A stretch of 37,502 bases of DNA from Mycobacterium colombiense (GTDB lineage: Bacteria > Actinomycetota > Actinomycetes > Mycobacteriales > Mycobacteriaceae). Within the stretch, counting starts at the first letter, position 1; each line of letters starts with the position of its first letter. The notes below the pieces were generated by a model. The model was not told where the DNA came from, did no database searches, and was given only the letters and a program-made list of their open reading frames with translations. Shown here in pieces: positions 16,751-25,298 of this stretch. The stretch covers positions 1 to 37,502 of the forward strand of contig NZ_QMEU01000038.1 of assembly GCF_003284975.1 (NCBI RefSeq), written 5' to 3'. The translations under genes were made by a program, and so were the position numbers.

Positions 16751-17833
16751 CTACTTCTTGAACCGCCCGGCGAATCCGCGCAGCGGCAGGTCGGCGCTGG
16801 TGATCAGTCCCGGCGGCGCCGCCACCACCGACTTGATCGAGGCCAGCGCGGGCATGCCGGTGACGGTCATCCCGATCGAGGCGAAGTTGTCCGGGTTGGA
16901 CAGGTCGACGCCGGGCTTGGGGAAGATCATGTGCTTGTTGTAGATGCACGGATCGCCCTTGATCTGAGTGATGTAGCAGCCCTTGATGTTCCAGCTCGGA
17001 TCGGTGTGCGGGGTCATCTGCCATTCCAGGTGCGTCTCGACCCGCGGCACGCCGTCGACCGTGCCCTGGTACTTGATGTAGTTGCCACCCAGCGAACCCT
17101 TGGGCAGCGTGTACCAACCCAGGTCGACGTCCTTGGTGCACGCGCCGAGCTCGTAGCTGAACTTGACCTCGTCGAGCGTGAGGTCGAAGCAGTCGGCCAT
17201 CATGTACACGCTGTCGGCGAAGACGCGGGTGTACTTCTCGAGCTTCGACGGAATTTCGGGGTCGTCGACCGGTTGGCCGTAACCCACCTCGATCCAGGTG
17301 TCCTTGGAGTGGTGGCATGACACATCGACGGACTCGATGGTGGTCACGTTCTCGATGTCGGCGACGTCGGCCGAGCACACCACGCCCAGGATCTGGTTCA
17401 GCCCGGGATTCATCCCGGTGCCGTAAAAGGTTGCGCCGCCCTTTTCGGCGGCCTCCGCCAACAACTGGGTCACCGGCTTGCCCGAGGGATGCGGGTGATT
17501 CTTGTCGCGATGCCAACCGGTGATCCAATCGGCAGTGGTGACGATGTTGATGCCGGCCTCGAGCACCTTGACGTAGAGGTCCTCGTCCGGGAACACCCCG
17601 TGGAACGTCAGCACGTCCGGCTTGGCGGCGATGATCTCCTCGACCGTCCCGGTGAAGGCCACGCCGTTGGGCGCCAGGCCGGCGAACTCGCCGGTGTCCT
17701 TGCCGACCTTCTCCGGCGAATAGCAGTGCACCCCAATGAGTTCGATGTCGGGCTGGGTGGCGATCCGCTTGATCATCTCGGTGCCGACGTTGCCGCTTCC
17801 GACCTGAAAGACGCGAACCGGTGCTGTACTCAT
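16751..17833 (-). CDS. DapB-like NAD(P)H-dependent amine dehydrogenase family oxidoreductase
   Basis: A 360-residue protein with a Rossmann start VRVFQVGSGNVGTEMIKRI, placing it in the dihydrodipicolinate-reductase-N-like / NAD(P)H-dependent amine dehydrogenase family (for example 2,4-diaminopentanoate dehydrogenase). It has ADWITGWH and GTGMNPG loops typical of that family. Its true substrate is unknown. The ATG at 17833 overlaps the Rieske oxygenase stop (ATGA), so the two are one operon. It probably acts on a product or co-substrate of the oxygenase (inference). It is not a second DapB: the [11 protein letters not shown] motif is absent. Confidence 0.82.
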   Translation of the reverse strand: MSTAPVRVFQVGSGNVGTEMIKRIATQPDIELIGVHCYSPEKVGKDTGEFAGLAPNGVAFTGTVEEIIAAKPDVLTFHGVFPDEDLYVKVLEAGINIVTTADWITGWHRDKNHPHPSGKPVTQLLAEAAEKGGATFYGTGMNPGLNQILGVVCSADVADIENVTTIESVDVSCHHSKDTWIEVGYGQPVDDPEIPSKLEKYTRVFADSVYMMADCFDLTLDEVKFSYELGACTKDVDLGWYTLPKGSLGGNYIKYQGTVDGVPRVETHLEWQMTPHTDPSWNIKGCYITQIKGDPCIYNKHMIFPKPGVDLSNPDNFASIGMTVTGMPALASIKSVVAAPPGLITSADLPLRGFAGRFKK

Positions 17834-18837
17834 TGCCTTGAGCCTTCCTGCGTTGCGAACGCCTCGGGATAGAACTGCTTGGCCCACTTGCGGATTGCGG
17901 TGAAGCCCTCGTACTCGTCGGTGGCCAGCGCGGGCGGATCCGAATAGCGCTGGTGCCGCCAGATCTCGATGTCTTGCTCGAACTGGCGGATGACCTCGCG
18001 CCCGAATTCGTCCGCCTTGGCGGCCGCGCGGGCGGCGTCCTTGTGTGGCGTTCGCCCGATGTAGACCATGAAGCGCACATCGGAGGTGAACTCGTCGATC
18101 GGCGTGATCGCCGAGATCGTGCGGTTGTCGATCATGCCCCAGCTCTTGGTTACCGCGATGCCCAGACCGCCGTTGATGGCCTGCACGCCGCTGTTGACGT
18201 CCTCGATCTGCTGCCCGTCGTCGCCCTCGAACGTGATGGTGAAGTCGACGTAGGACACCGGCTCGGCGAAGTCGTGGCGGGTGAACACCGGCACGATCGG
18301 GGTGTTGTGCACGAACTTGAAGTGCGCGAAGTCCACCCCGTTCTCCAACACGTATTGCGGGTGCAGTTCCAGGCTTTCGCGATACAGCCGCTGCTGCGGG
18401 TAGTAGTCGTCCGCGCTGCTGCCGTCGCCGAACGCGGCGAACACGTCCGGCACGTCGAAGTAGGGTTCGCGGCGGTCCAGGTCATGCCAGATGTACACCG
18501 ACGCGTTGCGCTCCACCACCGGGTAGGTGCGAATGCGGCGGCCGCGGTTGGGCCGGTCCTGGTACGGGATGCACACGTTGCGACCCTCGGCGCTCCACTG
18601 CCAACCGTGGAACGGGCACTGCAACACCTCGCCGACGACCTTGCCGCCATACCCCAGGTGCGCACCCAGATGCTCGCAGTAGGCGTTCATCACCGTGAGT
18701 TCGCCGGATTCGGCGCGCCAGGCCACCATCTCCTGGTCGAAGTACTTCATCGTGTGCACGTCGCCGACGCCGATCTCGTCGGACCAGGCGACCTGGAACC
18801 AGCCGGTCGGTTTCATCGACAACGGTGGCTTAGCCAT
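17830..18837 (-). CDS. Rieske non-heme iron oxygenase (KshA-like alpha subunit)
   Basis: A 335-residue oxygenase subunit. The Rieske [2Fe-2S] ligands are Cys54-x-His56 and Cys74-x2-His77 (CEH and CPFHGW). The catalytic non-heme iron site is ENGVDFAHFKFVH (His172, His177), with the third carboxylate probably in the C-terminal EQDIEIW. The ending resembles 3-ketosteroid 9-alpha-hydroxylase KshA, but the protein is shorter, so a steroid or other hydrophobic ring substrate is likely, not proven. It needs an external reductase, which is not in the window. Divergent from a TetR regulator and coupled to the downstream oxidoreductase. Confidence 0.88.
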   Translation of the reverse strand: MAKPPLSMKPTGWFQVAWSDEIGVGDVHTMKYFDQEMVAWRAESGELTVMNAYCEHLGAHLGYGGKVVGEVLQCPFHGWQWSAEGRNVCIPYQDRPNRGRRIRTYPVVERNASVYIWHDLDRREPYFDVPDVFAAFGDGSSADDYYPQQRLYRESLELHPQYVLENGVDFAHFKFVHNTPIVPVFTRHDFAEPVSYVDFTITFEGDDGQQIEDVNSGVQAINGGLGIAVTKSWGMIDNRTISAITPIDEFTSDVRFMVYIGRTPHKDAARAAAKADEFGREVIRQFEQDIEIWRHQRYSDPPALATDEYEGFTAIRKWAKQFYPEAFATQEGSRQ

Positions 18838-18899
18838 CGAGCCCTGCCATGTGAACTGCCCTCCCTCGCGTACGAATGATAAGCCGCGGCGTCGTCAAA

Positions 18900-18923
18900 A
18901 TGAAAGTACCCTCTATGAAACTA
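18900..18923. promoter_or_regulatory. Tandem direct repeat between Rieske and TetR genes
   Basis: ATGAAAGTA (18900-18908) and ATGAAACTA (18915-18923) are 9-mers repeated with a 15-bp period and one mismatch in the 121-bp divergent gap. TATCGT (18922-18927) is a possible -10 for the TetR gene. Reverse-strand TACTTT (18908-18903) is a possible -10 for the Rieske operon. The repeat overlaps both and may be the TetR operator. Confidence 0.4.
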
Positions 18924-18958
18924 TCGTCGGACCCGGCCGCGATGGATAAGATCGGCGA

Positions 18959-19609
18959 ATGACCCCTCAGAGCAGCGCGGCCGGCGTCGCGGGCCGGCGC
19001 CCGAATCGACGGGGCCACGCGACTCGCGAAAGCATGCTCGAGGCCGCGCTGCGCTCGCTGGCCTCCGGTGAGCCCGGCTCTGTGTCGGCCAACCGCATCG
19101 CGAAGGACATCGGCGCGACCTGGGGCGCGGTGCAGTACCAGTTCGGCGACACCGACGGGTTCTGGGCCGCGGTGCTGCACCGCACCGCCGAACGGCGTGC
19201 CGCGACCTTTTCCACGCTGTCGACACCGGTATCGCCGGACGCCCCGCTGCGCGAGCGTGTCGGCGCCATCATCGACACCCTCTACCGCGGCCTGGCCTCG
19301 CCAGATTCTCGCGCGATCGAGAACCTGCGGGCCGCGCTGCCGCGTGATCCCGAAGAGCTCGAGCGGCTTTACCCGCGCACGGCCGCCGAGCTGTTCTCCT
19401 GGGGCAAGAGCTGGCTGGAAACCTGCCAGCACGCGTTCGCCGATTTGGCCGTCGATCCGGATCGGGTCCGCGAGGTCGCCGCCCTGATCCCCGGCGCGAT
19501 GCGCGGGCTGGTGTCGGAACGTCAGCTGGGTTCCTACGCCGACCTCGACATGGCGCGCCGGGGGCTGACCAACGCGCTGGCCGCCTACCTCGAGCAGTCC
19601 CGGCCCTAG
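18959..19609 (+). CDS. TetR/AcrR-family regulator
   Basis: A 216-residue regulator. The N-terminal helix-turn-helix (about 20-70) reads RESMLEAALRSLASG, then SVSANRIAKDIGATWGAVQYQFGD, the usual TetR pattern ending in a YxxFGD-like segment. The rest is the helical ligand-binding and dimer domain. It is divergent from the Rieske/DapB-like operon and convergent with the flavin monooxygenase, so it probably represses the oxygenase operon until a substrate or CoA derivative is bound. Autoregulation is likely given the shared 121-bp gap. Confidence 0.88.
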   Translation: MTPQSSAAGVAGRRPNRRGHATRESMLEAALRSLASGEPGSVSANRIAKDIGATWGAVQYQFGDTDGFWAAVLHRTAERRAATFSTLSTPVSPDAPLRERVGAIIDTLYRGLASPDSRAIENLRAALPRDPEELERLYPRTAAELFSWGKSWLETCQHAFADLAVDPDRVREVAALIPGAMRGLVSERQLGSYADLDMARRGLTNALAAYLEQSRP

Positions 19610-19677
19610 GGCACCGCCGCCTCAGGCGTCGATGACGACAACGAAACCGCCGGTACTGGGTTCTTTGGCGCGGGTCT

Positions 19678-21141
19678 TCAGCGGGCCGCGGCGTGCCGGC
19701 GCAGGTCGTACTGGCCGGGGTCGGGGTTCGCCAGCATCCGGCGGTGTTCGGCCGGCGTGAGGGGCCACACCTCGGGCAGGCCGTCCTTGTTGAGGTACCA
19801 GCTGCTGCACCCGGTGGTCCACACGGTGTCCGGCATCGCGGCGCGCAGTGTCGCGTTGAAACGCTCGGTCGCCGCGGCCGTCGGCTCCACCGTGTCGAAT
19901 TCGCAGCGGCGCCAACGCTCGATCCAGCCCGCGATGTGGTCGGCCTGCGATTCGGCCACCGTCGTCAGCGCCAGGTTCCCCACCGGACTGTGCGGCCCCA
20001 GCATCATGAAGAAGTTGGGGAAGCCGGACAGCGCCACGGTCTGGTAGGCCCGCGGCCCGTCGCGCCAGACGTCGTCGGCGCGGATGCCGTCACGCCCGAT
20101 CAGCTCCATCGGCCGGAAGAACGCGTGGGTGTCGAATCCGGTGGCGAGCACGATGACGTCCACCTCATGGAGGACTCCGTCGGCGGTGACGATGCCGCGC
20201 TCTTCGACATGGTCGATGCCCGCCGTCACCAGCTCGACGTCGTCGCGCTGCATCGCCCGGTAGAAGCCGTTCGACATCACCAGTCGTTTGCAGGCCGGCG
20301 TGTAGTCGGGGGTCAGGGCCCGCCGCAACTCGGGATCGCGGATTTCCCAGAGGCTGGCGCGGCACAGCGCTGCCATGATCTTGCGGCGCAGGCCCGGCTT
20401 GGTCAGTCCGACGGCGAAGTAGTCGTAGCTCAGGCTGTAGATGCGGTACGCCAACCCGTCGAGCCACGGCATCTTGCGCCGGGTGATCCCGGTGAAGCCG
20501 CTGTAGCGCGGGTTGGCCAGCCGCAGCACCCATTGCGCCGTGCGCTGAAACAGCGTGACGTGGCCGGCCACCCCGGCCAGCCCGCACACCAGTTGCACGC
20601 CCGTCGACCCGTTGCCGACCACCGCGACCCGGCGCCCGCGCACGTCGACGCCGTGATCCCAGCGCGCCGAGTGAAACACGTTGCCGCCGAAGGCATCCAA
20701 ACCCGGTATTGTTGGCAGTCGCGGGTGATGCAGCACGCCGGTGGCCGAGATCAAGAAGTCGACCTTGAATTCCTCCCCGGCAGCGGTGCGCACCGCCCAG
20801 CGGCCGTCGTCGAAACGGGCGTGGACGATCTCGGTGCCGAACCGGATCCGTTCCCGCAACCCGTAACGGTCGGCGATGCCGCGGAAATAGGCCTGGATTT
20901 CGCCGCCGGGCGAGAACAGGTGCGACCAGTCGGGGTTTCGGGCAAAGCTGTATTGGTAGATGCGCGAGGGGATGTCGCAGACCAGCCCCGGATAGGTGTT
21001 GTCCCGCCAGGTGCCGCCCACCTCGTCGGCCTTCTCATAGACGGCCACATCGCTGATACCGTTGCGCAGCAGGGCGATTGCGACGCACAGTCCGGACATG
21101 CCCGCCCCGATGACGGCTACGGCGGGGTCGCGTCGCGTCAT
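19678..21141 (-). CDS. Flavin-containing / Baeyer-Villiger-type monooxygenase
   Basis: A 487-residue class B flavin monooxygenase. It has an N-terminal FAD Rossmann motif (GAGMSGL), the Baeyer-Villiger fingerprint FGGNVFHSARWD (F-x-G-x3-H-x3-W-D), a second Rossmann for NADPH (GNGSTGVQ) and the ATGFDTHAF segment near the C-terminus. Such enzymes insert oxygen into ketones or oxidise N/S atoms. In mycobacteria many act on steroids, ketones or prodrugs. It follows the SRPBCC gene by 24 nt on the same strand, so they are probably one transcript. Nearby Rieske and TetR genes suggest a shared catabolic theme. Confidence 0.9.
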   Translation of the reverse strand: MTRRDPAVAVIGAGMSGLCVAIALLRNGISDVAVYEKADEVGGTWRDNTYPGLVCDIPSRIYQYSFARNPDWSHLFSPGGEIQAYFRGIADRYGLRERIRFGTEIVHARFDDGRWAVRTAAGEEFKVDFLISATGVLHHPRLPTIPGLDAFGGNVFHSARWDHGVDVRGRRVAVVGNGSTGVQLVCGLAGVAGHVTLFQRTAQWVLRLANPRYSGFTGITRRKMPWLDGLAYRIYSLSYDYFAVGLTKPGLRRKIMAALCRASLWEIRDPELRRALTPDYTPACKRLVMSNGFYRAMQRDDVELVTAGIDHVEERGIVTADGVLHEVDVIVLATGFDTHAFFRPMELIGRDGIRADDVWRDGPRAYQTVALSGFPNFFMMLGPHSPVGNLALTTVAESQADHIAGWIERWRRCEFDTVEPTAAATERFNATLRAAMPDTVWTTGCSSWYLNKDGLPEVWPLTPAEHRRMLANPDPGQYDLRRHAAAR

Positions 21142-21165
21142 CGAAAGACTCCGGTGGTTCGTGGG

Positions 21166-21627
21166 CTAGTCGGTTTCGGCGCGCTGCTTGAGGCGCTGCA
21201 GGGTGAGCCGGATGTGCTCGGTGTTGGCGGTCACCCGATCGCTGACGCCGGTGGCCTTGCCGGCGACCTTGCGGAACCATCCGGGCCTGCGGTCCCAGGT
21301 GCTTTCGGTGACCTCACATCCGCCGCCGGCCGCGACGATGTCGTATTGCCAGCGGGCGACCGGAAAGATGGTGTGGCTCACGTCGAATGCGAAGCGGCGA
21401 CCCGGTTCGGCGTCGGTGACCGTGCACTTGGTGCTCCAGCGGCGGCTGCCGCTGCGGTTGTGGCCGACGAACACCGCGCCCGGGCGCACCGCGTCGCCTT
21501 TGCGCCATTCCATCGCCACCGCTTCCTCGGCCAGCTCGGCCAGCGTGGGCAGGTCGGTGATGAGCCGGTACACCTCGTCGGGCCGGGCCTCGATCTGCAC
21601 GGTGGCCGTCACGCACGGGTCACTCAT
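21166..21627 (-). CDS. SRPBCC (polyketide cyclase/dehydrase-like) protein
   Basis: A 153-residue START/SRPBCC-fold protein. The N-terminus TATVQIEARPDEVYRLITDL is the usual first strand and helix, and a long C-terminal helix (NTEHIRLTLQRLKQRAE) closes the cavity. These proteins bind hydrophobic ligands, and some catalyse cyclisation. I start at ATG 21627 (MSDPCVTATV); a much longer open frame continues upstream only because it runs antisense to ald. Probably co-transcribed with the downstream monooxygenase. Confidence 0.85.
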   Translation of the reverse strand: MSDPCVTATVQIEARPDEVYRLITDLPTLAELAEEAVAMEWRKGDAVRPGAVFVGHNRSGSRRWSTKCTVTDAEPGRRFAFDVSHTIFPVARWQYDIVAAGGGCEVTESTWDRRPGWFRKVAGKATGVSDRVTANTEHIRLTLQRLKQRAETD

Positions 21628-21717
21628 TCGCCGATCATAGCCAGCAAACACCCAGCTTTTGCGCCCCTCACGAACTTTCTTCACACTTGACGGTGAACCG
21701 GCAACCAAGGGGCGATC

Positions 21718-22833
21718 ATGCGAGTCGGCGTACCGACCGAGACCAAGACCAACGAGTTTCGGGTGGCCATCACCCCCGCCGGTGTCGCCGAGCTGACCCG
21801 CCGCGGCCATGACGTGCTGGTGCAGGCCGGCGCCGGGGAGGGGTCGGCGATCTCCGATGCCGAGTTCAAGGCCGCCGGGGCCGAACTGGCCGACACGGCC
21901 GAGCAGGTCTGGGGCGACACCGATCTGCTGCTCAAGGTCAAAGAACCGGTACCGACCGAGTATGACCTGTTGCGGCGCAACCAGATCCTGTTCACCTACC
22001 TGCATCTGGCTGCGTCGCGGGCGTGCACCGAGGCGCTGTTGGCATCCGGCACGACGTCGATCGCCTACGAGACGGTCCAAACCGCCGACGGCACGCTGCC
22101 GTTGCTGGCCCCGATGAGCGAGGTCGCCGGACGGCTGTCGGCTCAGGTGGGCGCCTATCACCTGATGCGCACCCACGGCGGGCGCGGGGTGCTGATGGGC
22201 GGCGTGCCGGGCGTCAAACCGGCCGACGTCGTGGTCGTCGGCGCGGGGACCGCCGGCTACAACGCCGCGCGGGTCGCCGGCGGGATGGGTGCGGCGGTCA
22301 CGGTTCTCGACGTCAACATCAACAAGCTGCGACTGCTCGACGCGGAGTTCGGCGGGCAGATCCGCACCCGCTACTCGTCGGCCTACGATTTGGAGGGCAC
22401 CGTCAAGCGCGCCGACCTGGTCATCGGCGCGGTGCTGCTGCCCGGCGCCAAGGCGCCCAAGCTGATCTCGAATTCCCTTGTCTCGCAGATGAAATCGGGG
22501 GCAGTGCTGGTCGACATCTCGATCGACCAGGGCGGCTGCTTCGAGGACTCCCGGCCGACCACGCACGATGATCCCACCTTCGCGGTGCACGACACGGTGT
22601 TCTACTGCGTGGCGAACATGCCCAGCGCGGTGCCCAAGACCTCGACGGTGGCGCTGACCAACGCGACCATGCCCTACGTGCTGGCGCTCGCCGACCGGGG
22701 CTGGCAGGCCGCGTGCCGATCGGATCATGCTCTGGCGAAAGGTCTTTCGACGCACGACGGCGCCTTGCTGTCCGAGCAGGTGGCCACCGATCTCGGCTTG
22801 CCGTTCACCGAGCCGGCCGGCGTTCTGGGCTAA
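21718..22833 (+). CDS. ald: L-alanine dehydrogenase
   Basis: Catalyses reversible oxidative deamination of L-alanine to pyruvate and ammonium with NAD; the M. tuberculosis enzyme also aminates glyoxylate. The 371 residues equal the length of Rv2780. Lys75 and His96, the known substrate and catalytic residues, are at the expected numbers (VKEP and YLHLAAS). The NAD site GAGTAG and the [11 protein letters not shown] segment with the catalytic Asp are present. AGGGGCG precedes the ATG. In M. tuberculosis the regulator gene aldR lies just upstream; here that place is taken by an SRPBCC gene. The stop overlaps that of the convergent gene. Confidence 0.97.
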   Translation: MRVGVPTETKTNEFRVAITPAGVAELTRRGHDVLVQAGAGEGSAISDAEFKAAGAELADTAEQVWGDTDLLLKVKEPVPTEYDLLRRNQILFTYLHLAASRACTEALLASGTTSIAYETVQTADGTLPLLAPMSEVAGRLSAQVGAYHLMRTHGGRGVLMGGVPGVKPADVVVVGAGTAGYNAARVAGGMGAAVTVLDVNINKLRLLDAEFGGQIRTRYSSAYDLEGTVKRADLVIGAVLLPGAKAPKLISNSLVSQMKSGAVLVDISIDQGGCFEDSRPTTHDDPTFAVHDTVFYCVANMPSAVPKTSTVALTNATMPYVLALADRGWQAACRSDHALAKGLSTHDGALLSEQVATDLGLPFTEPAGVLG

Positions 22834-23855
22834 CTGGTGGCTGCGAGGCGGGCGATGATGTCGGCGGCGGGGCCGGCACACGCGTTCTTGAACGAGGTCC
22901 CCGCCCACAGGGCCATCCCGTTGGGGTCTTCCATGGCTGCGGCCGCTTCCCGGATCGGTGAGGTCATCTGATTGACCTCGGGGTAGCCCAGCGGCGCCAC
23001 GTGATCGAGCATCCGGGTGAAGTCGTTCTCCAGCCCGCGCGCGTAGCGGCCCGAAAACGCCCGCGTGACAACGGTCGTGGCGAACAGCGGGTTCTTCAGG
23101 GCGACGCGGTGCGCCGCGTTGGTGCCCGCCTCATCGGCGAGCAGCAGCGCGGTGCCGACCTGGGCCGCCACCGCTCCCCTGCGCAGCGCCGCCCCGACCT
23201 CGTCGGCGGTGCCCAGCCCGCCCGCGGCGACGATCGGGACGTCGTGGGCGTGCCGGATGCGGTCGATGAGCTGGTGCAGCGACTCGTTGGCGGGTTCCAT
23301 GTCGGGGGCGAACGTGCCGCGGTGCCCACCCGCGGCGGGGCCCTGGACCACCAGGCTGTCCGCCCCGGCCGCGACGGCGACTCCCGCTTCGTAGGCCGAT
23401 GTGACGGTGACCATCACCAGCAGGCCCAGCGCGCCGAGCCGCCGGATCACATCGGGCGGCGGCACACCGAAGGTGAACGACACCAACTCGGGCCGGACGT
23501 CGGCCACCACCTCGAGCTTCTGCTCCCACTCGTCGTCGTCGCCGTGCTGCGGGTGACCGACCTCCACCTGGTAGTGCTCGGCGATTTCTTCGAGTTCGGC
23601 CGCGTAGTAGTGCAGGGCCACCCAGTCGGCGACGCTGGGCTGGGGCACAAACAGGTTCACCCCGAGCGGGCCGGTGGTGGCCTTGCGCGCCGCGGCGATG
23701 TCGTCGGCGAACTGCTCGGCGCTGCGGTGCCCGCCCGGGACGAAACCGAGGCCACCCGCATTGGACACCGCCGCGGCCAACGCGGGAGTGCCGGGCCCGC
23801 CGGCCATGGGGGCGCCCACGATGGGCACCATGATGTCCCAGAAGCCCAGTACCAT
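22830..23855 (-). CDS. Nitronate monooxygenase family protein (Rv2781c homologue)
   Basis: A 341-residue FMN-dependent TIM-barrel protein of the nitronate monooxygenase (2-nitropropane dioxygenase-like) family. It has an N-terminal [11 protein letters not shown], a GFVPGG loop, the flavin-phosphate-binding [11 protein letters not shown] motif and a late [15 protein letters not shown], where class I enzymes contact FMN phosphate. It would oxidise alkyl nitronates such as propionate-3-nitronate to less toxic products. Same relative place as Rv2781c next to ald and pepR. It ends within 4 nt of the ald stop, tail to tail. Confidence 0.92.
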   Translation of the reverse strand: MVLGFWDIMVPIVGAPMAGGPGTPALAAAVSNAGGLGFVPGGHRSAEQFADDIAAARKATTGPLGVNLFVPQPSVADWVALHYYAAELEEIAEHYQVEVGHPQHGDDDEWEQKLEVVADVRPELVSFTFGVPPPDVIRRLGALGLLVMVTVTSAYEAGVAVAAGADSLVVQGPAAGGHRGTFAPDMEPANESLHQLIDRIRHAHDVPIVAAGGLGTADEVGAALRRGAVAAQVGTALLLADEAGTNAAHRVALKNPLFATTVVTRAFSGRYARGLENDFTRMLDHVAPLGYPEVNQMTSPIREAAAAMEDPNGMALWAGTSFKNACAGPAADIIARLAATS

Positions 23856-23915
23856 TCGGCTAGTCCGTCGACGGCGAGCGCCGGCACGGCGCAGGTGAGG
23901 AGGCGGACATTTGAG

Positions 23916-25298
23916 CTAGCCTACCATCGCCCGAAGTTGTTGGGGCAGTGACCGTTTGGCGGCGTAGGGGCCCAGAACCGCGGCGCCGTAGCGCTGCCCG
24001 AGCAGCCGGCGGGCCACCGCGTTGACCTCCTCGACGGTCACCCGATCGATCTGCTGCAGCGTGTGCTCGATGCTGCGGTGTCTGCCGTAGTTGAGCTCGC
24101 TGCGGCCCAACCGGCTCATCCGCGAGCTGGAATCCTCCAGGCCGAGCACCAGCCCGCCGCGCAGTGACCCCTTGGCGATGCGGCATTCCGACTCGGTGAT
24201 GCCGTCGCGCGCCACGGATTCGAGCACGCCGCTGGTCACCGCCATCACCTCGGCAAAGCGTTCCGGCTGGCAGGCCGCGTACACCGACAGCGCGCCACTG
24301 TCGGCGAAGACGTCCACCGTCGAGTACACCGAGTAGGCCAGCCCGCGCAGCTCGCGAACCTGCTGGAACAACCTCGAACTCAGGCCACCGCCCAGCGCGG
24401 TGTTGAGCACCGACAGCGCCCACCGGTGCTCCCAGCCGCGCCCGGGCGTGCGGACGCCAAGCGACACGTGGGCCTGCTCGGCGTCCCGGTTGCCCAGCAT
24501 CAGGACGGGACGGCCGGTGACCCGGCCGGACCCCTTGCGCGGCGCGATCGGGTCGCGCCCGCGGACCAGATGACGCCCGAAGTGCTGGCGCACCAGCGCG
24601 ACCACCTCGTCGTGGTCGACATTGCCGGCCACCGCCACCACCATCCGCTCCGGCGTGTAGCGCCGGACATGAAACGAGTGCAGCTGGTTTCGCGTCATCG
24701 ACGCCACGGACTGCGCGGTGCCGATGACCGGACGGCCCACCGGATGGTCACCGAAGAGCGCGGACAAGAACATGTCGCCGAGGGCGTCCTCGGGGTCGTC
24801 GTCGCGCATGGCGATCTCTTCGAGGACCACGTCGCGTTCCAGCTCGACGTCGCTGGCCGCGCAGCACCCGTTGAGCACCACATCGGCGACCAGGTCGACG
24901 GCCAGGGCCAGATCACTGTCGAGCACGTGCGCGTAGTAGCAGGTGTGCTCCTTGGCGGTGAACGCGTTCAGCTCTCCCCCGACGGCGTCCATCGCCTGCG
25001 CGATGTCCACCGCCGTGCGGCTGGGGGTCGACTTGAACAGCAGGTGCTCGAGGAAGTGCGCGGCCCCTGCCACGGTCGCACCTTCGTCGCGCGAGCCGAC
25101 GCCGACCCAGACCCCGACCGACGCGGAGCGCACCGAGGGCAGGTATTCGGTGACCACCCGCAAGCCACCCGGCAGCGTGCTGCGGCGCAGCGCGGTCTGG
25201 GGTGCCGATTCCGCCTCAGCGGCCTTGCCCCGGCGTAACTCGCCGGCCCGACCGGGACGCGTCCCGGTCGACGAGTCAGCTGCTCGCCGTCGCGGCAT
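23916..25298 (-). CDS. pepR: M16 zinc metalloprotease PepR
   Basis: A 460-residue M16B-type processing peptidase. The inverted zinc motif HFLEH (His81, Glu84, His85) and downstream Glu of [16 protein letters not shown] are intact. A C-terminal half with the glycine-rich [14 protein letters not shown] loop matches the usual paired domains. Very close to M. tuberculosis Rv2782c. I start at MPRRRAADS (ATG 25298), by similarity to Rv2782c. It overlaps the gpsI stop by 23 nt, giving translational coupling. Its N-terminal 40 residues are longer and more Arg-rich than those of Rv2782c. Role in peptide processing; native substrates unknown. Confidence 0.95.
   Translation of the reverse strand: MPRRRAADSSTGTRPGRAGELRRGKAAEAESAPQTALRRSTLPGGLRVVTEYLPSVRSASVGVWVGVGSRDEGATVAGAAHFLEHLLFKSTPSRTAVDIAQAMDAVGGELNAFTAKEHTCYYAHVLDSDLALAVDLVADVVLNGCCAASDVELERDVVLEEIAMRDDDPEDALGDMFLSALFGDHPVGRPVIGTAQSVASMTRNQLHSFHVRRYTPERMVVAVAGNVDHDEVVALVRQHFGRHLVRGRDPIAPRKGSGRVTGRPVLMLGNRDAEQAHVSLGVRTPGRGWEHRWALSVLNTALGGGLSSRLFQQVRELRGLAYSVYSTVDVFADSGALSVYAACQPERFAEVMAVTSGVLESVARDGITESECRIAKGSLRGGLVLGLEDSSSRMSRLGRSELNYGRHRSIEHTLQQIDRVTVEEVNAVARRLLGQRYGAAVLGPYAAKRSLPQQLRAMVG

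Noticed and set aside
19693..21690. 665-codon forward open frame antisense to the monooxygenase
   Set aside because: Composition is His/Arg/Gly-rich without family features; the reverse-strand monooxygenase has all expected motifs.
21628..22908. Upstream extension of the SRPBCC frame (to 580 codons)
   Set aside because: Runs antisense to ald; SRPBCC homology begins at ATG 21627.
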